Shown: positions 1-9,709 of the stretch, piece after piece | How the letters are laid out: the number at the start of each line of letters is the position of its first letter | Numbering within the stretch: the stretch's first letter is position 1 | NCBI GenBank assembly: GCA_049324695.1 | Contig: JBMOMJ010000048.1 | Span: forward strand, 483,968 to 547,967 | DNA from: PMG-095 sp049324695 | Lineage (GTDB): Bacteria; Myxococcota_A; Polyangia; Polyangiales; Polyangiaceae | Direction of reading: 5' to 3' | DNA length: 64,000 nt | Program-made: the position numbers and the translations under genes | The notes under the pieces: generated by a model | Databases searched by the model: none | Told to the model about the DNA's origin: nothing | What the model saw: only the letters and a program-made list of their open reading frames with translations

Positions 1-3000
1 ACCTCGGCCCACTGCGTTTCGCTGAGCAAGGGATACGAGCTACGTAGCGCCGCGTCCCTGAAGCGCCACCAACCCTCCGCAAGACCGAACGTCAGGTCCA
101 ACCAGCGCACACGCCGTGTCACCTCGGATACGACCAACACGCCGTTGTCGACCAGGAGCTTGCGCAGGTGCTCGAGTGTTACAGCCAAGTCTGCGGTAGC
201 GTGCAGCACGTTCGACGCGATGATCAGGTCGAACGAGTGCTCTTGGAACCCCTGTTCTGTGGGCTCCTTCTCCACGTCGAAGGTGGAGAACTCCAGAAAG
301 CGATACTCGGCGAACTTGCGCTTGGCATGCGTCAAGAAGGCCGGTGAAACGTCGGTGAAGACGTACTCCGTCTGCTCCGTCGGCAACGTCGGGAGCACGT
401 GAGCCGTCGTGGCTCCGGTGCCCGCGCCCACCTCGAGCACACGCAGGGTTCGGGTGGACGGCAACGTTTTCAGTGCACGAGCAATGCCCTCCGCCGCCGT
501 GCGATTGAGAACTTCGGCACCTGGTGTGTCCTGGTAGATGGCGGTAACGGTGCTCAAATCGCCGTTCGGAAACAGCAGCGTCAGGGGATCGACTCGTCCG
601 GTGAGGACCTCCGCTAGCGGCTCCGCGGTCCGCTCGAGAAGGGTCAGCTCGTGGCGCGCGTTCGGGAGCAGCTCGCGGCAACTCAGAATTCGCTGCGTCG
701 GATCTTCGATGTTGCCGAGCTTCGTGACGTCGACGACGCGATACGATTCGGCATCGGCCTGCAGGATGATGCCTTCCTCCGCCATCATCTCCAGCAGGCG
801 CGACCATAAGCGCCGTTGCTTCGGCACAACACCGAGCTGCTGAGCGAGAGCCGCCGCTGTGAAGCGCTCCCCGACGCGTGGCTGCCATCCCACTTTGGCG
901 AGAGCGCGTGCTGCGAAACCAAAAGCCAATCCCTCGAGCAGCGCGAACTCCACGGGGTACGACTTGAGAGCGGCCGAGTGCGAACCAACTACACTCTCCA
1001 CCCGGTGTTTCAGGTCGGCGAGCACGCTCTGCGGCGATGGCAGGTATTCAGCGGAAAGCTGCCGACCTCGCCGCGTTCGAGGGCGCCATTCGGTCTCGTA
1101 AAACCAACCATCGATGCTTGGCTCTTCACCCAGTAACGCGCGACGCTCCACCGGGCGCAGATGCAGCCCGCGAAGTTCTGCAATGAGGCGACCGTCCACA
1201 TGAAGCAAGCTGACGTCGACGATGCGCTCGGAGGCAGAACCATGGCGCACTTCGACATAGCTCCACGCCGCCTCTCCGGGCTCGCTCGAGAAGCGGATGT
1301 TTTCGACGCTCATCGGGAGCCAGGTCGAACGCTCTTTGTCGTCGATGAACGCCGCACCGATGACGTGGAAGCATGCATCGAGCAGAACTGGGTGGAGGCG
1401 AAACTGACCGGCGACACCGCGCGAGGCTTCTGGCACTCGAATTCTGCCGAGCGCCGTGCCATCACCCGCGTACAGCTCTTCAACGCCGCGAAAGCCAGGG
1501 CCGTAGTCCAAGTGGCGCAACTCGAAGCGCGCGTACAGGTTCTCCGCAGACAGCGCGCGTCCACAACGGGAAAGCAACGCTTCGAGCTCGAGTGGTACCA
1601 CCTCGAGCGCATCGTCGCTCATGCGGACTGACGCACTCGCATTGAGCACCCACTCGGCCTCCGCGTCACGCTCGGTCAGACCAGTGCGACTATAAATCTC
1701 AATCCGATGAGGTTCCTTTGGCGAGGTCGGCGGCGATACCACCGTCTGCACGTGCTCGCCCTCGTGCCGAGACAGGATCAGCGCCCGCCGAAAGCTCAGC
1801 TTCTCGAGGCCAACGTGCTTACCTTTGGCAACCGCGGCAGCACTCGCAAGCGCCATTTCGATGAAGGCCGCCGCAGGAAAGACCACCTCACCGAATACGC
1901 GATGATGGTGCAAACAAGGCTCTGTTTGCAGCCCAACCGAGGCATCGAAGCGCACCTGCTGCGTCCCCGCCAAGGGAACGCGGTCGCCCAGCAAGGGGTG
2001 CAGCGCACTCGCAACACGCTTCAACCTGCCAGGCTTGAACCAATGACGTTGGCGCTCGAACGGATAGGTCGGGAGCACGATCCGATGGCGCGCACGACCA
2101 GCCTCGAAGCCGCGCCAGTCAATCAGCGCGCCTTGGACATAGAGTTCGCCCAACGCCTGCAGCATTTGCGAGCAATCGCTCTTCCCGCGTCGCAAGCTGG
2201 GAACGAATCGGCCCGACTCCGGGCTGATTCGTCGGGCAAGCGCGCTCAGGATCGGCGCCGGCCCAACCTCCACGAAGCTGACGATACTTTCGGCAAACAG
2301 GGCGTTCAGTCCCTGCGCAAAGCGTACGGGCTCGCGAAGATGCCGTCGCCAGTAAGCGGCAGTGCAGATCTCGTCCCCAACGCGGCTACCAGTGAGGTTG
2401 GAGATCAGCGCGAGCTCTGGCTGCCGATATTGGATGTCCTTTGCGACCGCTTCGAACTGTTCGAGGATCGGCTCCATCAGCGGCGAGTGGAATGCGTGTG
2501 AAACGTTGAGGCGTTGGCTTTCGACGCCCCGTGCCTGGAGCTCGGCGCGGATCTTCTCGACCGCGGAGATGACGCCCGAGATCACGACTTCTTGGGGTCC
2601 GTTGACCGCTGCAATCGAGACTTCGGACGTGCTCGACTCGAGAGCGCTGCGAGCCACCTCTTCACTGCAGCGCAAGGCGGCCATCGCGCCGTCCAGGGGG
2701 AGAGCCTGCATCAGCCGCGCTCGCGTCGCGATCAGCCGTAGACCATCTTCGAGCGAGAACACTCCGGCGACGCACGCCGCGACGTACTCACCAACGCTGT
2801 GTCCCATGACGGCGCGCGGTTCGATCCCCCAGGATCGCCAGAGGCACGCCGTCGCCCATTCGAGCGCAAAGAGCGCAGGCTGCGTGTACGCTGTTTGATC
2901 GAGCAACGTGGACGGCTCGCCATAGAGAACCTCGAGCAGCGGCACCTCGAGTAAAGGTCGAAGCAGGGTATCGCAGCGTTCGAGCTCTTGTCGGAACACG

Positions 3001-6000
3001 GGCTCGCTATCGAATAGCTCGCGACCCATTCCCGGATACTGCGAGCCTTGACCCGTAAAGAGGAAAGCAATTCGCGTCTGTGTACCTTGCTTGGACACGC
3101 CCCGAAGAACTGCGTCCACACGTTCCCCAGCAGCGAAACCCCGAAGCGCAGACGTAAGCTCCTCGAGCGTCCTCGCGCTGATGGCCAGCCGCTGCTCATG
3201 CTGCATGCGCCCAGCGTTCGCGCTGAAGCAGATGTCGGGGAGCGATGCTGGCGATGTCACGAGCGCTCCGGCAAAGCGCATTGCCAAAGCCTTGAGCGCT
3301 TCCTCTGTACGCGCCGACAAGGTAAACAAGTGCGCCGGCCGCTCCAGCTTCTCCTCAGAGGTTCGTTGCGGTGGAGCTTCTTCGAGAACAACGTGGCAGT
3401 TCGTGCCGCCGAAGCCGAAGGAACTGACACCCGCGCGGCGCGGTCCGCCCTGTGTAGACCAAGCCAAAGTTTCCTGTGGGATGAACAGCGGTGCGCCTTC
3501 GAGTGTGATTGCCGGATTGAGGCGCTCCAGATGCAGGTGCGCAGGAATTCGCGCGTGCTGCAGAGACAGCGCCGTTTTGATTAGCCCCGCCACCCCTGCA
3601 GCTGCTTCCAGGTGCCCGAGGTTGGTCTTCACCGAACCGATAGCGCAACGGCGCTCGGCTGGGCGGTTCTCGAGCAGCACCGCTTTCAAGGCTTCCATCT
3701 CGATCGGATCGCCGAGCGGTGTCCCTGTACCGTGCGCCTCGACGTAGTCGATATCAGCCGGTGCCCAACCAGCATCTGCTAGCGCCTCGCGGATGACCGC
3801 TTGCTGCGATAGCCCATTCGGCGCGGTAAGCCCGTTGCTGCGGCCGTCCTGATTGATGGCTGATCCGCGAATCACCGCCACGATGTGGTCATGGCTGGCG
3901 AGCGCGTCCGAAAGCCGTTTCAGCACCAGCACTCCGCACCCCTCACCGCGCACATATCCGTCCGCGCCGGCGTCGAAGGTGCGGCAGCGGCCTCGCTTCG
4001 CCATCATCTGCGCGTGCGAGAACACGATCGTCGGATCCGGCGAGAGCAACAGGTTGACGCCACCGGCGAGCGCAGCGTCGCACTCCCCGCGGCGCAGACT
4101 CCGCACGGCCCAATGCACAGCGACCAGCGACGATGAACACGCTGTGTCAACGGCAACGCTCGGGCCCTGCAAGTCGAGCTGGTACGAAAGGCGATTGGCC
4201 ACGATGCTCAACGCGGTGCCGGTGCCCGAGTAGGCGTCCAGCTCCACGCCGTTCCGCACCATGAGTTGCGCGTAGTCGCTCGTGCTAACCCCAACGAACA
4301 CTCCGACACGCCGACCCTCACCTTTCACGTTTGCGTGCCCAGCACGCTCCATCGCCTCGACCGCGACCTCCAGTAACAGTCGTTGCTGGGGATCCATCTG
4401 CGCCGCCTCACGCGGTGAGATCCCGAAGAAGTCAGCGTCGAACGTGTCGACGGTTTCCAAGAATCCCGCCGGAGTGCGAGCTACCTGAGAGTTCTCGGAA
4501 GGCACCAGCCCTGCGAGGGCCCAGCGCTGCGGCTGCTCGGAAACAGCGTCCACGCCGTCTTGCAGAAGGCGCCAGTACGCCTCCGGATCCGCAGCACCGG
4601 GAAACCGGCAACTCAGGCCTACGATCGCAATCGGCTCATCATCATGTGTCAAGCCGGTCGTTTGAGGCCTACCGAGACCGGCAGAGTCGCCTGCCAGGTG
4701 AGCGGCGAGAGTTTGAATGGTCGGATATTGATAAGGGAGAACGGGCGACAAGCGACGCCCGAGCCACTGCTCGAGATCAGTCGCTAAGCGCACGACGTCG
4801 ACCGACGCTAAGCCGAACGCTACGAATGGCTCGTCTCGAGCGATCGTGGTTGCACGAACACCGCTGTGCTTTGCAATCCAGGCGGTGAGCCACTCCACGA
4901 TCCGTTCAGATGCCAATGCAGCCGCCCCTGAAGGTTTCCCTGTATTCGCTCGTTGCTGCGTTGCAGGCTCTCGATCGATGTCGGCGGCATCGTTCCCAGA
5001 AGCCACGCTCTCAGCGAGGGTCCACCGAAACACTTCTCTCAGAGCACCAGCCAGAAATGCTTCCTTGCAGGCGTGGCGCTGGATCTTCCCACTGGATGTC
5101 TTGGGTACAGTGCCAACTTGCAGAAACACGACGGCGTGAACCTCGGCGCCGTGTTCCTCCGCAACGCTACGGCGGACGGCGCGCAGGATCTCTTCGCAGG
5201 TGCCGCTAGGTCGCCGCGCGATCTCTTGTACGATGACGAGCCGCTCCTCTCCCGCGAGCTCGACGGCAAACGCCGCACCGCTGCTGGCCCGCACGTCTGG
5301 ATGCGAGCGCGCCACCGTGAGCTCAATGTCCTCGGGATGCAGGTTGCGACCGCGCAGGATGATCAGATCTTTGAGACGACCGACGACAAAGAGCTCTCCG
5401 TCACGCAAAAAGCCCAGATCTCCAGTGCGCAGAAACGGCCCAGAGTCTCCATCGGCAGTGACCGCGGAAAACGCCTTCTTAGTGAGCTCCGCTTGACGCC
5501 AATAGCCCGCGGCAATGCTCGGTCCTGATACCCAAATTTCACCGATTTCGCCGTCTTCGCGGCGCCCTAGCGTATCCGGATTCACGATCAGGAGCCGGTG
5601 CTCGGGCGCGACTCGCCCGCTACTCACCAAGCGACGCTCAGAACCTTCGGTGCGCACGGCGCGACGGTCGCGCAACGACTCGGCGTCGAACGCATCCACG
5701 ATGGGAACCGCCGCGTGATCACCGCCACTCAGCAGCAGCGTGCCCTCGGCCATTCCGTAGCAGGGATAAAAAGCCTCGCGCCGGAATCCACATGGACCGA
5801 ACTTTTCGACGAACAGGTCCAGAGTTTCAGCGCGAACCGGTTCGGCACCGTTGAAGGCAACTCTCCACGCGCTGAGATCGAGCCCGACGAGATCCTCCGG
5901 CTGCGCTCGGCGCGCACACAGTTCATACGCAAAGTTAGGCCCGCCGCTCACCTCGGAGCGCGTGCGCGAAATGATCTTCAACCAGCGCATCGGGCTTTGC

Positions 6001-6797
6001 AGAAACGCTGCAGGCGACATCAAGTACGTGTGCACGCCGTAGAAGATGGGCTCGAGGATCTGCCCAATCAGCCCCATGTCGTGATACGGTGGCAACCAGC
6101 TGACAGAGGCGCTACCGGGACGCAACTTGAAGAGGCGAGCAATGCTCCGCAAGTTGTGCAGCAGGTTGCGGTGCGTGAGCATCACGCCTTTGGGCGTCGC
6201 GGTCGATCCCGACGTGTATTGAAGAAACGCCAGATCGTCCGGAGAAACCGCTGGATCCTGCCAGCGCGCGGCGCTCGCCAGTTCGAGCTCGTCGGTTGCG
6301 ATCCATGTGAACGAATCTGCAAACGTCGAAACGGGCACCCTCTCCTGGAACGCCTGGTCTGCCGGCAACGCGGAACTTTTCCTTCCGAACTGCTTCGACC
6401 TGGCGATGATTGCGGTTGTGCTCAACACGAGCGAGGCGCCAGCGTCCGCCGCGATTCTTTGAAGTCGAGTCGCCTGACGTTCGTTGAGCGGTGGATAGGC
6501 GGGAACGGCCAACGCTCCCGCGTAGAGACAACCGAACAAGCCCGCGATGTAGTCGAGACCAGGCGGGTAAAGCAGCAGCACGGGCGTCCACGGCACGCCG
6601 CGCTCGCGCAGGCGAACTGCGATCGCTCTCGCGCGCGCATCCAGTTCTCCGTAAGTGAGATGGCTCTCGACGTCTTCGCCATCGGCAATGAAGGTGCATG
6701 CGATGCGCTCGGGACATTCGTACGCTCGCGCACGTAAGACCTCGATCAGCGTGGACCACGCTTGCGACGGCTCAGCGATCGAATCGTGATTTGACAT
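1..6797 (-). CDS. Modular type I polyketide synthase with fatty acyl-AMP ligase loading module (3' end outside window)
   Basis: The frame is open from an ATG at 6797 to the left edge, giving about 2,265 codons with no stop. Domains in order: a fatty acyl-AMP ligase at about residues 1-580 (YTSGSTATPKG near 190, SWLPPYHDMGLIG near 230, FNGAEPVRAETL near 313, TSSGKIQR near 570); an ACP at about 630-700 with the serine in FGLASVD; a ketosynthase at about 718-1135 with the catalytic set DTACSSS, EAHGTGT and KTNLGH; an acyltransferase with GHSVGEY and HAFH; a dehydratase with HRVFGEVVFP and LLDACFH; and a C-methyltransferase with LEVGAGTG near 2120. HAFH is the malonyl-CoA signature, so any alpha-methyl branch would come from the methyltransferase. 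By family knowledge the FAAL adenylates a fatty acid and loads it on the ACP as starter unit. KR, ER or later modules, if any, lie beyond the edge. It is divergent from the receptor operon. Confidence 0.95.
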   Translation of the reverse strand, partial: MSNHDSIAEPSQAWSTLIEVLRARAYECPERIACTFIADGEDVESHLTYGELDARARAIAVRLRERGVPWTPVLLLYPPGLDYIAGLFGCLYAGALAVPAYPPLNERQATRLQRIAADAGASLVLSTTAIIARSKQFGRKSSALPADQAFQERVPVSTFADSFTWIATDELELASAARWQDPAVSPDDLAFLQYTSGSTATPKGVMLTHRNLLHNLRSIARLFKLRPGSASVSWLPPYHDMGLIGQILEPIFYGVHTYLMSPAAFLQSPMRWLKIISRTRSEVSGGPNFAYELCARRAQPEDLVGLDLSAWRVAFNGAEPVRAETLDLFVEKFGPCGFRREAFYPCYGMAEGTLLLSGGDHAAVPIVDAFDAESLRDRRAVRTEGSERRLVSSGRVAPEHRLLIVNPDTLGRREDGEIGEIWVSGPSIAAGYWRQAELTKKAFSAVTADGDSGPFLRTGDLGFLRDGELFVVGRLKDLIILRGRNLHPEDIELTVARSHPDVRASSGAAFAVELAGEERLVIVQEIARRPSGTCEEILRAVRRSVAEEHGAEVHAVVFLQVGTVPKTSSGKIQRHACKEAFLAGALREVFRWTLAESVASGNDAADIDREPATQQRANTGKPSGAAALASERIVEWLTAWIAKHSGVRATTIARDEPFVAFGLASVDVVRLATDLEQWLGRRLSPVLPYQYPTIQTLAAHLAGDSAGLGRPQTTGLTHDDEPIAIVGLSCRFPGAADPEAYWRLLQDGVDAVSEQPQRWALAGLVPSENSQVARTPAGFLETVDTFDADFFGISPREAAQMDPQQRLLLEVAVEAMERAGHANVKGEGRRVGVFVGVSTSDYAQLMVRNGVELDAYSGTGTALSIVANRLSYQLDLQGPSVAVDTACSSSLVAVHWAVRSLRRGECDAALAGGVNLLLSPDPTIVFSHAQMMAKRGRCRTFDAGADGYVRGEGCGVLVLKRLSDALASHDHIVAVIRGSAINQDGRSNGLTAPNGLSQQAVIREALADAGWAPADIDYVEAHGTGTPLGDPIEMEALKAVLLENRPAERRCAIGSVKTNLGHLEAAAGVAGLIKTALSLQHARIPAHLHLERLNPAITLEGAPLFIPQETLAWSTQGGPRRAGVSSFGFGGTNCHVVLEEAPPQRTSEEKLERPAHLFTLSARTEEALKALAMRFAGALVTSPASLPDICFSANAGRMQHEQRLAISARTLEELTSALRGFAAGERVDAVLRGVSKQGTQTRIAFLFTGQGSQYPGMGRELFDSEPVFRQELERCDTLLRPLLEVPLLEVLYGEPSTLLDQTAYTQPALFALEWATACLWRSWGIEPRAVMGHSVGEYVAACVAGVFSLEDGLRLIATRARLMQALPLDGAMAALRCSEEVARSALESSTSEVSIAAVNGPQEVVISGVISAVEKIRAELQARGVESQRLNVSHAFHSPLMEPILEQFEAVAKDIQYRQPELALISNLTGSRVGDEICTAAYWRRHLREPVRFAQGLNALFAESIVSFVEVGPAPILSALARRISPESGRFVPSLRRGKSDCSQMLQALGELYVQGALIDWRGFEAGRARHRIVLPTYPFERQRHWFKPGRLKRVASALHPLLGDRVPLAGTQQVRFDASVGLQTEPCLHHHRVFGEVVFPAAAFIEMALASAAAVAKGKHVGLEKLSFRRALILSRHEGEHVQTVVSPPTSPKEPHRIEIYSRTGLTERDAEAEWVLNASASVRMSDDALEVVPLELEALLSRCGRALSAENLYARFELRHLDYGPGFRGVEELYAGDGTALGRIRVPEASRGVAGQFRLHPVLLDACFHVIGAAFIDDKERSTWLPMSVENIRFSSEPGEAAWSYVEVRHGSASERIVDVSLLHVDGRLIAELRGLHLRPVERRALLGEEPSIDGWFYETEWRPRTRRGRQLSAEYLPSPQSVLADLKHRVESVVGSHSAALKSYPVEFALLEGLAFGFAARALAKVGWQPRVGERFTAAALAQQLGVVPKQRRLWSRLLEMMAEEGIILQADAESYRVVDVTKLGNIEDPTQRILSCRELLPNARHELTLLERTAEPLAEVLTGRVDPLTLLFPNGDLSTVTAIYQDTPGAEVLNRTAAEGIARALKTLPSTRTLRVLEVGAGTGATTAHVLPTLPTEQTEYVFTDVSPAFLTHAKRKFAEYRFLEFSTFDVEKEPTEQGFQEHSFDLIIASNVLHATADLAVTLEHLRKLLVDNGVLVVSEVTRRVRWLDLTFGLAEGWWRFRDAALRSSYPLLSETQWAE

Positions 6798-7075
6798 GCT
6801 CGCTGCCCACTCGAACCTCTAGACAGAGCGACTCGCTCAGTGCGAAAACCTTGCTCCAACTCGCCCTGTAGGGTCAAAGACGAGATTCGTATCGAACACA
6901 TCGGGCGCACCTTATCGGATGTGACTGGGCGATAAGCTCCGGCTGCGCTTTCACGGGCTCAACGCGACGAGAGAGGTCGTGGAGCGCCCGCAGTTCTTCA
7001 GTTTTCGATTCCAATGATTGAAACGACAGTTCCACAGGGATTGACGTACGTGATCGCCGAGCGAAGGACTCCGCC

Positions 7076-9709
7076 GTGGCGATGACCCAACCTCGCCCGC
7101 GATCCGCGTTCCGACGGTTCGGCGTCGCAGGGCAAGCCCTCTTGCTGAGTGTGGTGCTCACCTCACGCGAAGCCGCAGGCCAAACGAGCACGACCGCTGC
7201 TGCTGGTGAAACTTCTACCAACGCTCGCGACGTACAGCCGCCGGAGCTCGTGCATTTCGAACCTGCACAATATCCAGCAGAGGCCTGGAAGGCCGGCCTC
7301 CAAGCGAACGTCGTGCTGGCGCTCGACATTGACGAAAACGGCCAGGTCACGAAGACCGAGGTTCCTCAACCTGCCGGTCACGGTTTCGACGAGGCAGCGC
7401 AAAAGGCAGCGTTGAAACTGGTGTTTAAACCCGCACGCAAGCGTGAACGGCCCATTAAGGCTCGCATCCTGTTTCAATATTCGTTTCATTCCACTCCGGC
7501 CCCCGCAGAGCCGGAGGAGGTGAAGCCGAAACTCGCGCGACTATCCGGAACGGTCACCATCACAGGAGGCACGGCGCCCGTTGCCGGAGCGAAACTCACC
7601 ATCTTGCGGGATGCCAAGCTCATCAGTGAGCTGCAAGCCGATCCGCACGGCCATTTCGAGCTGGGAGATCTCGAGCCGGGTCAGTACGACGTAATCGTCG
7701 AGGCGGATGGCTTCGAAGTCTATCAAGCAACCGAAAACTGCGTTGCGGGCGAAGAAACCATTGTCGCGTACGCGATTTCGCCCGTCACGGAAAACATCAG
7801 CATCGTCGTCGAAGGTGCGCACCCCCCGCGTGAAGTGACGCGACGAAGCATGACCCGCCGCGAGCTTTCACGCATACCCGGTACATCCGGTGATGCTTTG
7901 CGCGCGCTGCAAAACTTGCCCGGCGTTGCGAGGCCTCCGGCGCTGTCCGGACTGCTGGTTGTACGCGGCAATGCCGATCGCACTACCCCCGTTCTGGTGG
8001 ACGGCTTGTGGGTCCCCAACATTTATCACTTTGGTGGGCTTTCGAGCGTCATTCCCACGGAGATGCTCGATGAAGTGAACTTCTATCCGGGCAACTTCAG
8101 CGTGCGTTACGGGCGCGCACTGGCAGGCGTCGTCGACGCGCACCTCCGCGAAACACGCCAGGACAATCGCTATCACGGCCTAGTTCAGCTCGACCTAATC
8201 GACGCGCGCGCGATGCTCGAGGGCCCGGTTCCTTTCGCCAAGAACTGGAATTTCATCGGTGGGTTTCGCAGGAGTCACGTCGACGCATGGCTCGCGCCTC
8301 TACTCGAGGACCGCAACACGGACATCAAAGCCGCGCCCGTCTACTACGACTATCAGCTGATCTTCGACAATCGTCCAACCGACAACAGCTATCTGCGCAT
8401 TGGTTTCATCGGCTTCGACGACCGTTTCCGCCTCGTGAATCAAAGCGCTGCTACCAGCGGGCAGTTCGACACAATCAATTCGACGTACGGCGCCGGCATC
8501 ATCTACGACAACCAACTGTCTGAGAACATCAAGTTTCACCTGACGCTGACAGCGGCGCGCAATCGCGTGCGCTTTGCCGTGAGCACGACTGAGTTCGACA
8601 CCACGGCCTACGGCAACATCTTGCGCAGTGAGATCTCGTGGCACATGCGGCCGGGAGTCACGCTGCGCACAGGCATCGACTCTTTGCTGGCGCCATTCAA
8701 GGTGAATGGGCAATTCCCGGAAGCCGCCGCAGCCAACGCGCCGAGTACCAATTCCCCGCTCGCAGCACCGGCTCAAGTATTCAACGATAGCGGGCTTATC
8801 TTCTTCCCTGCCATCTATGGCGAGATGGATATGCGGCCGAGCCGGCGCATGCAGGTGGTCAGCGGCGTTCGTGCAGATTACACGCTGCAGACTGGTCGCG
8901 TCGACGTCGCACCGCGCCTAACCGCTCGCTACGACATCGTCCCCAATTTTCCCCGCACGACCTTGAAAGCCGGCAGCGGCTTCTTCTTTCAAGCACCGGA
9001 TCTGATCGAGCTGGTGTTGAAAGACAAGGACACTGACCTGCGTTCGCAGCGATCCTTTCAAAACTCCCTCGGGGTCGAGCAGCAGCTCAGCAATAACCTG
9101 AAGTTCTCGGTGGAGGGCTTCTTCAACCTCCTCGACAATCTCATTACTCGCAGTCCTTCAGCCGACGGGCGCTTGCGGTACAACAACAACGGGCGCGGCA
9201 GAATCTTCGGCTCTGAATTCATGCTGCGCTACGAGGCGGACGACCACTTTTTCGGTTGGATTTCGTACACGCTCTCTCGCTCGGAGCGCACTTGGGTTCC
9301 GGGCGGACCCTCCGAGTTGTTCTACCTGGATCAAACGCACATTCTCACCGCGCTCGGTAGCTACGACCTCGGCAAAGGTTGGGAGATTGGGCTGCGGTTC
9401 CGTTACGTCACCGGCAACCTCTATACGCCCTGCACTGGTTCGATCTTCAGCGGCATCGCCACGTCGTACCTTTGCATCAACGGACCGCAGTTCAGCAAGC
9501 GCTTGCCGCCGTTCAATCAGCTCGATCTACGCATCGACAAGCGCTGGAAGTTCTCGAACTTCAGCCTCTCCGCGTATCTCGATCTAATCAACGCGTACAA
9601 CCGAAAGAACCCGGACTTCATCCAATACAGCTACGACTACACGGCGAGCCAGGCGCAAACAGGAAGCCTTCCCATCGTGCCGAGCCTCGGCCTGCGCGGA
9701 GAGTTCTGA
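7076..9709 (+). CDS. TonB-dependent outer-membrane receptor with N-terminal TonB C-terminal-type domain
   Basis: The 877-residue product starts with a signal sequence ending near residue 36. A TonB C-terminal-type domain follows at about 55-140 (PAEAWKAGLQANVVLALDID, then FDEAAQKAALKLVFKPA), which normally sits on the periplasmic energy transducer. Next is a carboxypeptidase-regulatory-like beta-sandwich at about 155-245, a plug at about 250-380 (LSGLLVVRGNADRTTPVLVDG, NFSVRYGRALAGVVDAH), and a barrel ending in Phe as usual for outer-membrane barrels (GLRGEF). A GTG start is chosen because AAGGA lies 7 bases upstream; an ATG two codons later is possible. Its stop overlaps the next start (TGATG). 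Divergence from the PKS suggests uptake of a product or of a related metal complex; that is inference. Confidence 0.93.
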   Translation: MAMTQPRPRSAFRRFGVAGQALLLSVVLTSREAAGQTSTTAAAGETSTNARDVQPPELVHFEPAQYPAEAWKAGLQANVVLALDIDENGQVTKTEVPQPAGHGFDEAAQKAALKLVFKPARKRERPIKARILFQYSFHSTPAPAEPEEVKPKLARLSGTVTITGGTAPVAGAKLTILRDAKLISELQADPHGHFELGDLEPGQYDVIVEADGFEVYQATENCVAGEETIVAYAISPVTENISIVVEGAHPPREVTRRSMTRRELSRIPGTSGDALRALQNLPGVARPPALSGLLVVRGNADRTTPVLVDGLWVPNIYHFGGLSSVIPTEMLDEVNFYPGNFSVRYGRALAGVVDAHLRETRQDNRYHGLVQLDLIDARAMLEGPVPFAKNWNFIGGFRRSHVDAWLAPLLEDRNTDIKAAPVYYDYQLIFDNRPTDNSYLRIGFIGFDDRFRLVNQSAATSGQFDTINSTYGAGIIYDNQLSENIKFHLTLTAARNRVRFAVSTTEFDTTAYGNILRSEISWHMRPGVTLRTGIDSLLAPFKVNGQFPEAAAANAPSTNSPLAAPAQVFNDSGLIFFPAIYGEMDMRPSRRMQVVSGVRADYTLQTGRVDVAPRLTARYDIVPNFPRTTLKAGSGFFFQAPDLIELVLKDKDTDLRSQRSFQNSLGVEQQLSNNLKFSVEGFFNLLDNLITRSPSADGRLRYNNNGRGRIFGSEFMLRYEADDHFFGWISYTLSRSERTWVPGGPSELFYLDQTHILTALGSYDLGKGWEIGLRFRYVTGNLYTPCTGSIFSGIATSYLCINGPQFSKRLPPFNQLDLRIDKRWKFSNFSLSAYLDLINAYNRKNPDFIQYSYDYTASQAQTGSLPIVPSLGLRGEF

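Noticed and set aside
5598..6737. A 379-codon plus-strand frame over the FAAL domain
   Set aside because: It is antisense to the continuous PKS frame, which has all FAAL motifs in order.
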